Part shown: piece after piece, positions 29,448-38,353 of the stretch
Layout: the number at the start of each line of letters is the position of its first letter
Position numbering within the stretch: position 1 is the first letter of the stretch
DNA from: [Haemophilus] felis
Lineage (GTDB): Bacteria; Pseudomonadota; Gammaproteobacteria; Enterobacterales; Pasteurellaceae
Length of the DNA: 64,000 bases
Direction of reading: 5' to 3'
Assembly (NCBI GenBank): GCA_002015125.1
Contig: MUYB01000026.1
Location: forward strand, 73,138 to 137,137
The notes under the pieces: generated by a model
Database searches by the model: none
What the model saw: the letters and a program-made list of their open reading frames with translations, nothing else
Told to the model about the DNA's origin: nothing
Made by a program: the position numbers and the translations under genes

Positions 29448-29701
29448 TAAGCATCCGCTTGTGTGCTGATTTTCTTCACCGCTTCAATCACATCTCGTAC
29501 GGTACGCACATTGCGGAAATCTTCGGCTTGCAATTTATACCCTGTTTTACGTTTGATGTGGTCGATTAAGTCAATGGCATCAATGCTATCAATTTCTAAA
29601 TCTTCGTATAAATGCGTATCTAAGGTGATTTTGCTCTCGTCCACTTCAAACAGCGAAACTAATGCGTCAGTGAGAAGTTGTTGAATGTCTTGTTCGGTCA
29701 T
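29447..29701 (-). CDS. Acyl carrier protein, APE cluster
   Basis: 84 residues, acidic. Phosphopantetheine Ser in LEIDSIDAIDLIDHI near residue 38, matching the DS(L/I) motif. One base after the stop of the preceding ACP gene and overlapping the ligase start: a tightly coupled ACP-ACP-ligase set. Different from the other two ACPs around the Ser, so the three probably have separate partners. Confidence 0.92.
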   Translation of the reverse strand: MTEQDIQQLLTDALVSLFEVDESKITLDTHLYEDLEIDSIDAIDLIDHIKRKTGYKLQAEDFRNVRTVRDVIEAVKKISTQADA

Positions 29702-29702
29702 T

Positions 29703-29963
29703 TTATTCCCCTTTTTGTGAACGAATGAATGCTGCCAAGGTTGCTACGCTTTCAAAATGATCGCGTAAATTATGCTGTTCGCTATCTAATTGTAATCCAA
29801 AGGTTTTTTGTACCGCTAAGCCCAGTTCTAATGCGTCAACGGAGTCTAAACCTAAGCCGTCATCGCCAAAAAGCGGGGCATCCGTTTCAATCTCTTCTAC
29901 GCTAATATCTTCTAGAGCAAGACTGTCGATGATGAGTTGTTTTAATTGTAATTCTAGTTCCAT
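29703..29963 (-). CDS. Acyl carrier protein, APE cluster
   Basis: 86 residues. Carrier motif GLDSVDALELGLAV with Ser near residue 40. Ten bases downstream of the acyltransferase gene. Acidic, helical, cytosolic. Paired ACPs side by side are usual in aryl-polyene clusters. Confidence 0.92.
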   Translation of the reverse strand: MELELQLKQLIIDSLALEDISVEEIETDAPLFGDDGLGLDSVDALELGLAVQKTFGLQLDSEQHNLRDHFESVATLAAFIRSQKGE

Positions 29964-29973
29964 TTTTTATTCC

Positions 29974-30729
29974 TTAAGTATTTGAATTAAAATAATTTTC
30001 TAGGTAAGTATTCAAACGGCGAGACGCAATCGGCAACGGTTTTTCCGCCAGCCATTGTTGTGGATCGATATCTTCGCCCACAGTTAATTCGTATTCAATG
30101 CGAGATGTTGGAATTTTATACCAAGGCTGACCTTTTTTAAAATTGAGCGGTCGCATTTTGATCACAATAGGGGTGATCACTTTCGCGCTGCGTAAACCAA
30201 TGGACACCGCACCACGATGTAATTTCACCACACCATCCCAACCTGTACGAGTGCCTTCGGGAAAAAGCAATAATGGCTGTTGTTGCAAGATGGCGTGGCA
30301 CTGTTCAAGCAATTCTTCCGACTCGGTATTTGGCACAAAACCGCAGGCTTTGATCGGGCTGGTCATCGCAGGGTTATGCATTAAATCTTTTTTCACAATG
30401 CAGTTAAAACGTGGTTCTTGGCTAAAAATCAACACCACATCAAGCAACGACGGGTGATTGGCTAGCACTAATTGCCCCGGTCTGCCAAGTCGCTCAAAGC
30501 CGTGATATTTCACCGATAAAATGCCTGACCAAACCAAATAACGCACAAAAAAACGCCAAGTTCGGCTAACGATTTGCCGACCTTTGAGTTGAGTGGCGAG
30601 ATCTAGGTTGGGATAGGCTTTTGCGTAGCGATACAACACAAGTTTAAACAAAACGCCCACCACACCAAATAGCACAAAGCCAAATAAGGTGGCAAAAAAA
30701 CGGCGGATCCAATCTATTTTTTCTGCCAT
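29974..30729 (-). CDS. 1-acyl-glycerol-3-phosphate acyltransferase-like protein (LPLAT)
   Basis: 251 residues from ATG 30729, which has AAGGA 8 bases upstream; the longer frame to 30798 lies inside the previous gene. One N-terminal membrane helix, then the PlsC-type blocks NHPSLLD near residue 94 and FPEGTR near 160. In APE clusters an enzyme of this kind is thought to attach acyl or polyene chains to a lipid. It overlaps the 3' end of the chain-length-factor gene by 16 bases. Confidence 0.82.
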   Translation of the reverse strand: MAEKIDWIRRFFATLFGFVLFGVVGVLFKLVLYRYAKAYPNLDLATQLKGRQIVSRTWRFFVRYLVWSGILSVKYHGFERLGRPGQLVLANHPSLLDVVLIFSQEPRFNCIVKKDLMHNPAMTSPIKACGFVPNTESEELLEQCHAILQQQPLLLFPEGTRTGWDGVVKLHRGAVSIGLRSAKVITPIVIKMRPLNFKKGQPWYKIPTSRIEYELTVGEDIDPQQWLAEKPLPIASRRLNTYLENYFNSNT

Positions 30730-31463
30730 TGCCAATATCCTTGACAGCAACTTGCCGTCTGCCATTGGGTTGAACCTAAATACTGCTGTTGTACCCAAAA
30801 TAGACTGTTGTCTTTGGCAAAAGAAGTGTCCAAATCGACCGCTTGGGACAAGCGTGAAAGCTGATATTGGTCGCCTTTTTCCACCACCATTGCCAACGCA
30901 TAAGCGAAGGGTTGACGCTCAATGGGCTGGGCATTGTATTTTTCGTCTAACGGTGATTCCGCAACCACCACCAACACCTTTGAATGCCCTTCGTTTAATA
31001 ATAAATAGGCTTCGAGCAACGCCAATTCTAAATTGTCTTGCTGAGCGGTGATGGCGGTCATCTCGCTTTTCACTTGGCGTAATTCCGACCACTGCCCAAT
31101 CAACGCATTATGTACCGACAAGCTAAACGAAGTCGGGGAAACATCCCCTTCTTGCAACAAACTTTGCCACAAGGCAAAACTGCGGTTGATTTCACTGTTT
31201 TGCGACGCATACACCACGGGCATTTCGGCATTTTGTTCAGTTAACGCCCAAGCGGCTTCAAAAAACAACCGAGCCGATTCACTTAAACGGCGACGTTTAA
31301 GCGGTGGCAAAAAAGCTAATTTAGGGGCGAAGTCTTGCCATTGATTTGAGTGTTGCTGCCAATGGCTTTCACCTAATCGCCAATCCTCATCGGTGAGCAA
31401 TTTGTTACAAACAATATTCCAACCAACGAGATTAAAGGAAAAATGACAAATGGGATGTTGCAT
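30714..31463 (-). CDS. Chain length factor (Ketoacyl-synt_2 type), ApeC-like
   Basis: 249 residues. It shows the N-terminal half of a KS fold without a catalytic Cys: the nucleophile region reads TSFSLSVHNALIGQWSELR near residue 108. This is the short CLF of aryl-polyene systems that forms a heterodimer with a full KS and sets chain length. The thirty-six bases between it and the preceding gene are the largest gap in this part of the operon. Assignment is by family pattern; the KS partner cannot be told from sequence, since three FabF-like KSs are present. Confidence 0.75.
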   Translation of the reverse strand: MQHPICHFSFNLVGWNIVCNKLLTDEDWRLGESHWQQHSNQWQDFAPKLAFLPPLKRRRLSESARLFFEAAWALTEQNAEMPVVYASQNSEINRSFALWQSLLQEGDVSPTSFSLSVHNALIGQWSELRQVKSEMTAITAQQDNLELALLEAYLLLNEGHSKVLVVVAESPLDEKYNAQPIERQPFAYALAMVVEKGDQYQLSRLSQAVDLDTSFAKDNSLFWVQQQYLGSTQWQTASCCQGYWQWQKK

Positions 31464-31499
31464 AAATTAAATGAAACTGAACATAAAATAGCGATTATT

Positions 31500-32078
31500 T
31501 TACACGATCTGAAACAGATTATGTAGTGATTGAGTAAGTGCTGTTTTGCCTTGAGCTAAGGGAATAGCCTTTTCTTGGGGACGATTACTTAACACTAGCC
31601 AATAACTGCCTTGTTGCCCATTTTGATCAGGATGTTCAAATGCCCAACCGACAAGTGCGGTGGCTGGTTCGGTTTGGTTGAGTTCTAGTTGGGCGAGCTG
31701 CAACGGTTGCAACAGAGTTTCTGTATCAATGGCTAAAAATAATGTAGCGCCTGTGGTTTGCAGGGCTTGGGTGAGTTGAAACGTTGCGGAATTATTCAAA
31801 TTAGCCATAAAATCTAAGGGGCTGGGTAAATCTTGCTCATTGAGTTGAGCAAACATTTTATTGAATTTACTTGGGGAACTGAATTTCCCCCCTAAATAGA
31901 TTGGTGAGTTAGGCATCAACGCTGACTGCAACGGCAAAGCACCCAGCAATGCCAGTTGGGTAAAGCGACTTAAACGCCGTGCGTCAACGCCAGCTGCTTT
32001 CAGGGATTGGCGAAGTGTTTTATCATCGCATTCTTCAATCAAAAAGTGGTGTTGGGCAACTAAATAGATCTCGCTCAT
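31500..32078 (-). CDS. Short ketosynthase-like protein lacking the active-site Cys
   Basis: 192 residues, Leu/Gln-rich. The region MANLNNSATFQLTQALQTTG near residue 90 resembles the nucleophile-elbow helix of thiolase-fold enzymes, with Asn/Ser where a KS has Cys; no HGTGT or GHTLGA His motif is present. Its ATG overlaps the stop of the small KS by 4 bases (ATGA), which strongly suggests a stoichiometric partner. I do not recognise a characterised homolog; it may be a non-catalytic subunit or chaperone-like partner of that KS. Confidence 0.55.
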   Translation of the reverse strand: MSEIYLVAQHHFLIEECDDKTLRQSLKAAGVDARRLSRFTQLALLGALPLQSALMPNSPIYLGGKFSSPSKFNKMFAQLNEQDLPSPLDFMANLNNSATFQLTQALQTTGATLFLAIDTETLLQPLQLAQLELNQTEPATALVGWAFEHPDQNGQQGSYWLVLSNRPQEKAIPLAQGKTALTQSLHNLFQIV

Positions 32079-33136
32079 TTATTCTTCTCCCAATGTAATA
32101 CCCAACCGACATTGCTTCCACCAAAGCCAAGAAAATAGTTTAAATAATAGCCATTTTTTAATTTGGACTGTAGCACAAGCGGCAAGTTGGACGGATTTTG
32201 TTGCAACCTTGGCATTTCCCCTTTTAATAAACAATTTTGCAGAAAAGCGGTTTCCACCGCCCCCGTTGCACCGAGTGTATGTCCAAGATAGGTTTTTGGA
32301 ATAATCCAATCACAATGGGGAAAATAATCCTGTAACACTTGACGTTCCATTTCATCGGTTTGCCCGCCCACACTGTGGACTTTCACCCCCGCAATTTGTG
32401 TTGCGTGAAGGTGAGACTTGGCTAAAACCTGCTCAATTAATTGACGAAAAAGACGTTCATCGGTGCTGGTGAGATTTTGATTATCGGTTAGGCTGTGCGT
32501 ACCTAGCAATTCTGCACGAAAAGCTGGGTTAGGCTGATTTGATAAGGCAACACAGCCCAATCCTTCTCCTAGCACAATGCCCTTTGCGTCATTCAGCGGC
32601 AAATACGGCAGGTGTTCCGCCAATAAATGCATGGAATGAAAATGCTCAAAGGTTAAGCGATTAAAACTTTCAAAACCGATGATTAAAGCTTTTTCACATT
32701 CGCCTTGTGTGATCATTTGAACGGCGTAGTGAATGCCCTGTGCGGAAGACGTACAAGAAGTGGCGAGACTATAAACTTCAGTTTGATAGCGTTGGCGAAA
32801 ATAATCGCCAATTACCGCAAGGCTGTATTCGTTCGGCAAAGGCTGATTGTGTTGCAAGCGATATTCGCAATCGGCAATGACATAACCTGTTGAGCCAAGA
32901 AAAATTGGGGTTTGCGAAAGTTCAGACTTTGTCCAACCTGCTTGGGTAAGTGTCTGCTCAATCTGTGTATCCATCAGGCAATAGAGTTCAGACAGGCTCA
33001 ATAATGGTTGTTCAAACAGATTAAAATAGGGCAACTCCACGCGCTGCCCAAGCTGATAAGCGGTGCGTTTTTGTGACACATTTGCAACGGATGGCTCCCG
33101 CTGCAAATAGCTTGAACCGTTGAGATAGACGCTCAT
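32075..33136 (-). CDS. Beta-ketoacyl synthase (small FabF-like), APE cluster
   Basis: 353 residues from ATG 33136, shorter than FabF (~410). Catalytic Cys128 in LATSCTSSAQG; first His in KVHSVGGQTDEME near residue 245 (a variant of HGTGTxxND); second His in YLGHTLGATGAVE near 280. The triad therefore looks intact although the HGTGT block is altered. The start overlaps the ACP stop by 4 bases (ATGA) and its own stop overlaps the 192-residue KS-like gene by 4, giving a coupled ACP-KS-KS-like trio. Confidence 0.82.
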   Translation of the reverse strand: MSVYLNGSSYLQREPSVANVSQKRTAYQLGQRVELPYFNLFEQPLLSLSELYCLMDTQIEQTLTQAGWTKSELSQTPIFLGSTGYVIADCEYRLQHNQPLPNEYSLAVIGDYFRQRYQTEVYSLATSCTSSAQGIHYAVQMITQGECEKALIIGFESFNRLTFEHFHSMHLLAEHLPYLPLNDAKGIVLGEGLGCVALSNQPNPAFRAELLGTHSLTDNQNLTSTDERLFRQLIEQVLAKSHLHATQIAGVKVHSVGGQTDEMERQVLQDYFPHCDWIIPKTYLGHTLGATGAVETAFLQNCLLKGEMPRLQQNPSNLPLVLQSKLKNGYYLNYFLGFGGSNVGWVLHWEKNK

Positions 33137-33417
33137 TGATGACTGGCTCGGATAAATTGGGCAAGATCTCGCACGCACAGCATATGCTTACGCACCATTC
33201 TGTCCCCTTGCAAACGTACGCCAAAGTGGGCTTGTAGCGCCACCGCAATTTGCAATGCATCCAGTGAGTCTAACTGAATGCGGCTTTGTTCTCCAAACAG
33301 CGGTTCATCATTGCTAATTTCTTCTACTTCAAACTCATCTTTTTCCGCTTCTTGCAAGATGAGTTTTTTCAATTCTTGCTCAAGCAATTCGGGTGCAAGG
33401 GTAAATTGGTAGTTCAT
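33133..33417 (-). CDS. Acyl carrier protein, upstream ACP of the KS trio
   Basis: 94 residues. Carrier motif RIQLDSLDALQIAVAL with Ser near residue 51. Acidic N-terminal half, but a more basic helix III (RLQGDRMVRKH) than the other two ACPs. Translationally coupled to the small KS, so likely its dedicated carrier. VapC ends 12 bases upstream. Confidence 0.88.
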   Translation of the reverse strand: MNYQFTLAPELLEQELKKLILQEAEKDEFEVEEISNDEPLFGEQSRIQLDSLDALQIAVALQAHFGVRLQGDRMVRKHMLCVRDLAQFIRASHQ

Positions 33418-33429
33418 TGAATTTGCCTG

Positions 33430-33846
33430 CTATTTGAATGGATTAAGTAATTTCACGCCAGTGCGTTCAAAGTCGGCGGTGTTACGAGTGACTAAGGTAA
33501 AACGATGCTGAATGGCGCTGGCGGCAATCCACGCATCATTTTCAGGGGCGTGATCGGGAATGTGCAACGTGGCACAAATTTTCGCCGTTTCGGCGTTGAT
33601 GGGTAAGATCCTGCCTGCAAAATTAGGCAACACAAAATGATTAAACCAATGGCGTAAATGCTGCCCTTGAAGGGGATCTTTACGCTCTTTTGATAAAATA
33701 CCGCGTTCTAATTCCATCAAAATAATGGGGTTGGTATAGGTAAAGTGGTGCGACATATTATCTATCCACTCTTTCACCCCAATATTGCATTTATTTTGTT
33801 TTAACAGACGGATTTCGCTGATGACATTAGTATCCAATAAATACAT
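33430..33846 (-). CDS. VapC-type PIN-domain toxin
   Basis: 138 residues. PIN-domain acidic residues at MYLLDTNVISEIR (Asp5), MELERGI (Glu near 43) and DHAPENDAWIAASA (Asp near 103). By family knowledge a Mg-dependent ribonuclease, often against tRNA or rRNA. It starts immediately after the antitoxin stop. Together with vapB it separates the ABC permease gene from the ACP-KS genes of the pigment cluster. Confidence 0.88.
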   Translation of the reverse strand: MYLLDTNVISEIRLLKQNKCNIGVKEWIDNMSHHFTYTNPIILMELERGILSKERKDPLQGQHLRHWFNHFVLPNFAGRILPINAETAKICATLHIPDHAPENDAWIAASAIQHRFTLVTRNTADFERTGVKLLNPFK

Positions 33847-34107
33847 TTAATCCTCCAAATCCACAGGGCGACGCTGTCCACGACTGCGTGGTTGTAATTC
33901 CAATTCAATATCAGCCGCCATAGGATCAGGATCGGCAAATGCGTCCGCCACGCTTAGAAAGGGCTTTTTGTAGGCTGCGTATTCTGAATAGCTCATCAGC
34001 ACATAGCTTGGCTCGCCACGGTTGGTAATAATCACGGGGGCGATTTGGGCGGCTTTTTGAGCATCTCCCAAGCGTTGGTTAAATTCACGGCTGGTCATAA
34101 TGGTCAT
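33847..34107 (-). CDS. Phd/YefM-family antitoxin (VapB role)
   Basis: 86 residues. N-terminal Phd/YefM domain (SREFNQRLGDAQKAAQIAPVIITNRGEPSYVLMSY) followed by a charged tail for toxin binding. ATG 34107 has AGGAG 8-9 bases upstream. Adjacent to the PIN toxin with no gap. A promoter and an inverted repeat just upstream suggest autoregulation independent of the pigment operon. Confidence 0.88.
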   Translation of the reverse strand: MTIMTSREFNQRLGDAQKAAQIAPVIITNRGEPSYVLMSYSEYAAYKKPFLSVADAFADPDPMAADIELELQPRSRGQRRPVDLED

Positions 34108-34122
34108 GGGTGGTTCTCCTTA

Positions 34123-34140
34123 TGTAGTGATGTTGCTACA
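34123..34140. promoter_or_regulatory. Candidate VapBC operator
   Basis: TGTAG-TGATGTTG-CTACA inverted repeat between the -10 box and the antitoxin start. Confidence 0.4.
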
Positions 34141-34148
34141 ATTTCTGC

Positions 34149-34176
34149 ATTATAGTCAAAAAGGAGGGCAGATCAA
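34149..34176 (-). promoter_or_regulatory. Candidate vapBC promoter
   Basis: Minus strand TTGATC (34176-34171), 16-base spacer, TATAAT (34154-34149), inside the gap after the ABC permease gene. Confidence 0.55.
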
Positions 34177-34179
34177 GGA

Positions 34180-35424
34180 TTAAAACCACACCTGTGTTTT
34201 CAGTTGATGGCGATAAATCAACGATGCTAACGTCAACATTACCGCCCCGAAAGCGGTCAGTTTCCATAAAGTATTTGCAATTTGACTGAGTGCGTATTGG
34301 TTTAAGAGCAGATTTTGAAAGCCGTTCAACGCCCAGCCCATTGGGGAAAATTGGGCGATGGTCTGCATTATTTCCGGCATTACGTACACGGGCACCATAA
34401 TGCCGCCGATTGCCGCCATAATGATAATACCGCCACCGCCAAGCACCACGGCGTGTTCTGTGGTGCGTGCCACCACGCTGACAAGCAAACCATAACCCAA
34501 CGCAGCCAAACTCACCGCAGCAGATAATACCGCATAGGGCAACCATTCACCCGAAAGTGTAAAGGCTGGCATTTCAAGCGTTGGCAAGACAAAATAGCCT
34601 AACGCCACCATACCGATAAATTGCAGTTGGTTAATCAAAAAATAGGGGATAAGTTTCGCTAAAATCAACTTGAACGCAGATGCTCTCGCCATTCGCAAAC
34701 GGGTAATGGTGTTGGTTTGGCGTTCCATTGCCATTACGTTGGACAGTGGGATCATAATAAAGAACATCCCAAAAATCAGCCAAGCAGGGACGCTATGCTG
34801 CACGGAATTCGGCTTTGCCACTTCTTGCCCTTGGCGGTTAAGATAAATTTCTTGCCAACGTGCTTGGCTTAAATAATCGTTAATTTGGGCAAATTTTTTG
34901 TCTAATTGTTGATTAACTTTTTTCTCTATCTCTTTGATCTGCTTGCGTTTATTATTGTCTAACCTGATGTGGTTATCTTTCAAATAATGAGCAATACGTT
35001 GTTCGGTGTAATACTTTTGCAAAACGCCTTTCACACCCAGTAGCCAGCTACGATCCACACTCGGATTGAGCCACAGTTGCAACGGTTTTTCATCGGATAA
35101 AGCGGTCTTTTCCGTGTTTAAATTTGCAATTAACAGCTCAAATCTGCCCGCTTGTAGCTCATTTTGATAGTGCGAAAGTTGCCCCAAATCCCCTTGCTGA
35201 ATTTGCCAATTTTCTGTTTTTAATGCGGTAAAAAAATCTGCATTGAGTAGATTATTTGGCTCACTCAATAACACAATGGCATTTTGTTGGCGAAGCTCAT
35301 TATTGTTACTCAAGGCTGCGGACATTATCAGCATAAACAAAATTGGCATAAAAAAGAGCACCGCCACACCGTGTAGATCGCGACTTAATAGCCGAAGTTC
35401 CTTTAAGAACGATGCAATTAACAC
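34180..35424 (-). CDS. ABC-2 type transporter permease
   Basis: 414 residues. One N-terminal membrane helix, a large ~180-residue soluble domain with LNRQGQEVAKPNSVQHSVPAW at its end, then five helices typical of ABC2_membrane_3. The start overlaps the ATPase stop by 7 bases. ABC exporters of this kind accompany dialkylresorcinol/flexirubin genes as I recall, so it may export or flip the resorcinol product; that is inference from context. Confidence 0.87.
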   Translation of the reverse strand: MLIASFLKELRLLSRDLHGVAVLFFMPILFMLIMSAALSNNNELRQQNAIVLLSEPNNLLNADFFTALKTENWQIQQGDLGQLSHYQNELQAGRFELLIANLNTEKTALSDEKPLQLWLNPSVDRSWLLGVKGVLQKYYTEQRIAHYLKDNHIRLDNNKRKQIKEIEKKVNQQLDKKFAQINDYLSQARWQEIYLNRQGQEVAKPNSVQHSVPAWLIFGMFFIMIPLSNVMAMERQTNTITRLRMARASAFKLILAKLIPYFLINQLQFIGMVALGYFVLPTLEMPAFTLSGEWLPYAVLSAAVSLAALGYGLLVSVVARTTEHAVVLGGGGIIIMAAIGGIMVPVYVMPEIMQTIAQFSPMGWALNGFQNLLLNQYALSQIANTLWKLTAFGAVMLTLASLIYRHQLKTQVWF

Positions 35425-36143
35425 GATTTTCCCACCTGTTTATCCAAAAAATCCAAATAGAAACGCTCTAAAGAGTGGTGCTGGGCAATCAAAGGTTGGA
35501 TTTCCCCTTGATAAATGAGTTCGCCCTGATTGAGCAGCACTAATCGCTGGCAAAGTTGCTCAATTTCTTGCAAATAATGGGACGTATAAACCACCGTAAT
35601 GCCTTGCTTGGTCAGTTCCGCCACACTGTCTAAAATAAATTGGCGAGAAGCAGGATCTATACCCACCGTAATTTCATCTAAGAAAATCACTTTAGGGTGA
35701 TTGATGAGCCCAATGGCAAAATTCAATCGGCGTTTTAGCCCACCCGATAAATGCTTGGCTAATTTTTGGCGATGTGCAGTTAAACCTGTTTTTTCCAACA
35801 AATTTTCAAGATGAGATTTGTCATTAATGCTATAAAGGGCGGCGAAGAATGTCAGATTTTCCCACACCGAAAGCAGCGGATAAAAGGCAAAATCTTGCGG
35901 CACAAGGGAAATTTGGTGACGTTGTGATTTGGATAATTGCTCAAACGGCACGCCATCAAACAAGATTTCCCCCGTTTGCACTGCTTGCAATCCTGTGAGC
36001 AGGGACATTAATGTGGTTTTCCCCGCCCCGTTTGGCCCAAGCAAACCAATGGCTTCGCCTGGTTGGATCTGCAGTTGAATATTGTGCAAAGAAGGCGATT
36101 TTGCATTGGGGTAAGTGTGAGAAAGGTTACTGATGCTGATCAT
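35418..36143 (-). CDS. ABC transporter ATP-binding protein
   Basis: 241 residues. Walker [10 protein letters not shown] near residue 37, signature LSGGLKRRL near 131, Walker [14 protein letters not shown] near 151, and an H-loop TSHYLQE near 188. Partner of the overlapping permease. Its first 17 bases lie within the 3' end of the Fic gene, so translation may depend on Fic translation. Confidence 0.92.
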   Translation of the reverse strand: MISISNLSHTYPNAKSPSLHNIQLQIQPGEAIGLLGPNGAGKTTLMSLLTGLQAVQTGEILFDGVPFEQLSKSQRHQISLVPQDFAFYPLLSVWENLTFFAALYSINDKSHLENLLEKTGLTAHRQKLAKHLSGGLKRRLNFAIGLINHPKVIFLDEITVGIDPASRQFILDSVAELTKQGITVVYTSHYLQEIEQLCQRLVLLNQGELIYQGEIQPLIAQHHSLERFYLDFLDKQVGKSC

Positions 36144-37245
36144 AGGCTAAAAAATGATTATTATCGCCACGGAGCAATTCCATTAATTTCGGGTGAATAA
36201 ATAATTTATCTCGCCCGAGGGTTAATTCTTGTAAGACACCGATTTCACAAAGTGCTTGCAGATATTTAGAAGCGGTTTGACGTTTGGCAATGCCTGCTTT
36301 TTCTAAATTTAAAATGCGAGTATAAGGTTGTTCAAACAAAATATCGACCAATTCGTGGCTATAAATTTGGGGTAACTTAGTTTGAATAAAATGTCGAGTT
36401 TCAACAGTTAATGCTTTAATGGCTTCAATTTTTGCGACCGTCCATTCCGCCGTTTCTTCAATCCCTTTTAAGATATAAAGAACCCATTCTTGCCAATTTT
36501 GTTGGCTAGTGACCTCTGATAATAAGCGATAATAATCTGCTTTGTTCGCAATAATATATCGGCTTAAATACAAAATCGGCAGGGTTAACAACCCTTTTTC
36601 AATTAAAAGCAAGCTATTTAGCACACGCCCCGTCCTCCCATTCCCGTCCGTAAAAGGGTGAATGGCTTCAAATTGATGATGTGCGACGGCAAGAATAATC
36701 AATGGATCGAGATCATCACTTTGATGAATAAACTTTTCCCAGTTGGCTAATTTATCTCGAATGCGTTGCTCGCCTTCAGGTGGTGTGTAGATAGTTTCAC
36801 CATTGATGTCACTGCGTAAAGCGGTGCCTGTTACTTTACGAATATCCATCGCTCTACCTTTGATTTCACTACAAACTAATACCGCTGTTTGAGTACATAA
36901 AGGTAAACGGCTTAAACTTTGGAAACCTGAAAATAAAGCTGTTCGATACCGCAATGCCTCTTTTGTGTTGGGATCTTGCTCTTCATTTTCGAGCTGTAAA
37001 GATTGGAACAACTTGTCTGTTGTCGTCACAATGTTTTCAATTTCGCTACTTGCCCGAGCTTCCATTATCGGTAAGGTATTGATTAACATTGCTTGATTTG
37101 GAATAAGCTCTGCAGCTTGTTTCAATTCAGCTAAAGCAGCCCGTGCTTTTATTGCCTGCTTTAAAATAGCTTTAGTTTCAAGCTCGTCTTGTGGTGGTAA
37201 TTCAGGTAGATGATTGTAAGGTAAGTTGGGGTTCCAATTTTTCAT
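36127..37245 (-). CDS. Fic-family protein with N-terminal inhibitory helix
   Basis: 372 residues from ATG 37245; the longer frame starts inside the predicted promoter. Fic motif H196[11 protein letters not shown]207 intact, with an N-terminal inhibitory helix S66-xxx-E70-N71, so an autoinhibited class II AMPylator. C-terminal winged-helix region ([31 protein letters not shown]). It transfers AMP to a protein target; the target is unknown. It has its own promoter-like sequence and no evident role in pigment synthesis. It lies between the BtrH-like and ABC genes. Confidence 0.88.
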   Translation of the reverse strand: MKNWNPNLPYNHLPELPPQDELETKAILKQAIKARAALAELKQAAELIPNQAMLINTLPIMEARASSEIENIVTTTDKLFQSLQLENEEQDPNTKEALRYRTALFSGFQSLSRLPLCTQTAVLVCSEIKGRAMDIRKVTGTALRSDINGETIYTPPEGEQRIRDKLANWEKFIHQSDDLDPLIILAVAHHQFEAIHPFTDGNGRTGRVLNSLLLIEKGLLTLPILYLSRYIIANKADYYRLLSEVTSQQNWQEWVLYILKGIEETAEWTVAKIEAIKALTVETRHFIQTKLPQIYSHELVDILFEQPYTRILNLEKAGIAKRQTASKYLQALCEIGVLQELTLGRDKLFIHPKLMELLRGDNNHFLAYDQHQ

Positions 37246-37278
37246 CTTTAAAAAAATGTGAATTTTAAACAGATTAAA

Positions 37279-37309
37279 AGTATATGTTGATGCGATAAAC
37301 ATATCAACA
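37279..37309 (-). promoter_or_regulatory. Candidate fic promoter with embedded palindromes
   Basis: Minus strand TTGATA (37307-37302), 17-base spacer, TATACT (37284-37279). Two overlapping inverted repeats cover it: ATATGTT/AACATAT and TGTTGAT/ATCAACA. Confidence 0.55.
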
Positions 37310-37351
37310 AAATACCTTTAAAAATCTGAATATTTTAAACACATTATCAAA

Positions 37352-38353
37352 CTAACCCGATAAACTCCGCCAAAGCATTCGCTCTTTTTCTGCTATCGGT
37401 CTCAAAAATGCCGCCACTTCTTTGTATCCTTCCACTGTCGGTTTTTTGCACTGTTTTACGCAAAGACTGGCAAATTGTCGCCATTGATCACCAATTTCAG
37501 TCATTTGGATTGATGCCTGTTTGAACGTCGGTTCTTGGCAGATTTCAGCGGCTTGTTCTAAAAAGTAAGCGTATAAATAACGGAAACCAGCACCGCCCGT
37601 GCCAATCTCTTCTTGCATTCGCACAATATGCCCAAGGTAGAGTTTTTTGTATTTTTCCGATTTGTTACTTGTCGCAAGCTTTTCAATTGAGCTTGCCACA
37701 GTGTGAATGCCTTTTACCCCCACAAAAAAGAGTGGCGCAAGCATCTGTTTTGCCTGTTTGCGAATGGCTTTGCGGATTAAATTCGGTAGATCAAGCGGTG
37801 TGTTTTGCGGATTTTTTTGCAAAAAATACATCAAACCTTTTGCTGCCAACGCCCCTTTAGCAAACCGAGCTTTTTGCAAATCTGCCACCGAGCAACGTTG
37901 CACCGTTTCAAATACAGGATCGCTGATCAAATATTCCCCTTGCTCCTTGCCATACACCAACAAATTGTGTGCGTTAAAATGGAATCGCATTTCAGGCGGA
38001 AAATAAGGCAGCCAGAAAACGGAAGTCTGCAAGCCGACTAATTCACCTTGTTCAAGGGCTTGATCAAGTGCTTTTTGCCCTTCATCTTCCGAGCGGAAGT
38101 TCCGCATTTTCAAAGGTAGCCTAAGGCTTTTGCTGATATTTTTGATGATCGACTTCGGCGGCATTCGATAGGAAATCAATGGCATACCACCGACCTTGAT
38201 AATCGGCAAATACACAAAAGTTAAAGCGTGAGCCAAGCCAAACACCATTGCTTCATTAAGATCAATGCCATTGGCTTTTAACATCGTGGACATCACACCA
38301 CTCTCGCAATGGGCGGTGTGTTGGTGGGTAAAAGTGTTAGGTATATGATACAT
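37352..38353 (-). CDS. BtrH N-terminal domain / DUF4872 protein, DAR module
   Basis: 333 residues. It starts with QHTAHCESGVMSTMLKANG, carrying the Cys of BtrH-like acyl-transfer domains (Cys near residue 16), with FHFNAHNLLVYG and YLISDPVFE, which supply the other catalytic-looking His and Asp. The helical C-terminal half fits DUF4872. Butirosin BtrH moves an acyl group from ACP to an amine, so ACP-to-acceptor transfer of the resorcinol or polyene is plausible. As I recall, homologs follow darB in flexirubin clusters. The FRG gene overlaps its first 17 bases. Confidence 0.75.
   Translation of the reverse strand: MYHIPNTFTHQHTAHCESGVMSTMLKANGIDLNEAMVFGLAHALTFVYLPIIKVGGMPLISYRMPPKSIIKNISKSLRLPLKMRNFRSEDEGQKALDQALEQGELVGLQTSVFWLPYFPPEMRFHFNAHNLLVYGKEQGEYLISDPVFETVQRCSVADLQKARFAKGALAAKGLMYFLQKNPQNTPLDLPNLIRKAIRKQAKQMLAPLFFVGVKGIHTVASSIEKLATSNKSEKYKKLYLGHIVRMQEEIGTGGAGFRYLYAYFLEQAAEICQEPTFKQASIQMTEIGDQWRQFASLCVKQCKKPTVEGYKEVAAFLRPIAEKERMLWRSLSG

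Noticed and set aside
30714..32078. A single KS gene broken by a frameshift into two pieces
   Set aside because: The 249-residue protein has its own N-terminal KS half and matches the CLF type; the 192-residue protein starts with a coupled ATG. Neither contributes the missing motifs of the other.
37246..37302. Longer Fic N-terminus
   Set aside because: It overlaps the -35/-10 pair at 37307-37279 and adds residues unlike Fic N-domains.
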